DNA from: Aquirhabdus sp.
GTDB lineage: Bacteria > Pseudomonadota > Gammaproteobacteria > Pseudomonadales > Moraxellaceae
Direction of reading: 5' to 3'
Length of the DNA stretch: 5,257 nt
Assembly (NCBI GenBank): GCA_030151145.1
Contig: JASLEL010000362.1
Coordinates: forward strand, 1 to 5,257
Shown: one piece after another, positions 5,251 through 5,257 of the stretch
How the letters are laid out: every line of letters begins with the position of its first letter
Position numbering within the stretch: position 1 is the stretch's first letter
The notes under the pieces: model-generated
The model's input: only the letters and a program-made list of their open reading frames with translations
Database searches by the model: none
Told to the model about the DNA's origin: nothing
Program-made: the position numbers and the translations under genes

Positions 5251-5257
5251 GCTTATG

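Overview
The window looks like ordinary chromosomal DNA of a gammaproteobacterium, most likely in Pseudomonadales (Moraxellaceae/Acinetobacter-like). The evidence is two adjacent aerobic ubiquinone-biosynthesis hydroxylase genes, a small acidic SutA-like protein, and the rsmI/lpoA/yraN block that many gammaproteobacteria share. Base composition appears mixed, roughly half G+C in the genes and more A+T-rich between them. Genus assignment is inference. No mobile element, CRISPR array, tRNA or rRNA was seen.

Layout. Positions 1-426 hold the 3' end of ubiH, cut by the window edge. It overlaps by 4 bases (ATGA) a complete second FAD hydroxylase of the UbiI/VisC type (423-1718). A 302-base non-coding gap follows. 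It contains a G-rich tract and a plausible sigma-70-type promoter with a perfect 10-bp palindrome over its predicted start point. This promoter would serve a 100-residue acidic protein (2021-2323) whose C-terminus resembles the RNA-polymerase-binding part of Pseudomonas SutA. That gene converges on rsmI (2485-3339, minus strand), and the 161 bases between them carry several hairpins that look like transcription ends for both directions.

rsmI is divergent from an lpoA/lppC-type gene (3733-4731), which is followed 42 bases later by yraN (4774-5175). The 393 bases between rsmI and lpoA hold a likely rsmI promoter and a structured leader ahead of lpoA, with three TAGGAT repeats and two perfect stem-loops. 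The last 80 bases hold an extended -10-like element inside an inverted repeat, probably belonging to a gene beyond the right edge.

Functionally, the left part makes ubiquinone. The right part combines ribosome maturation (RsmI methylates C1402 of 16S rRNA), cell-wall synthase activation or a derived periplasmic role (LpoA-like), and a nuclease-fold protein (YraN). The two most notable points are the LpoA-like protein, which lacks both the lipoprotein cysteine and the N-terminal TPR domain of the enterobacterial protein, and the SutA-like acidic protein. I did not find convincing evidence of an entirely new system.
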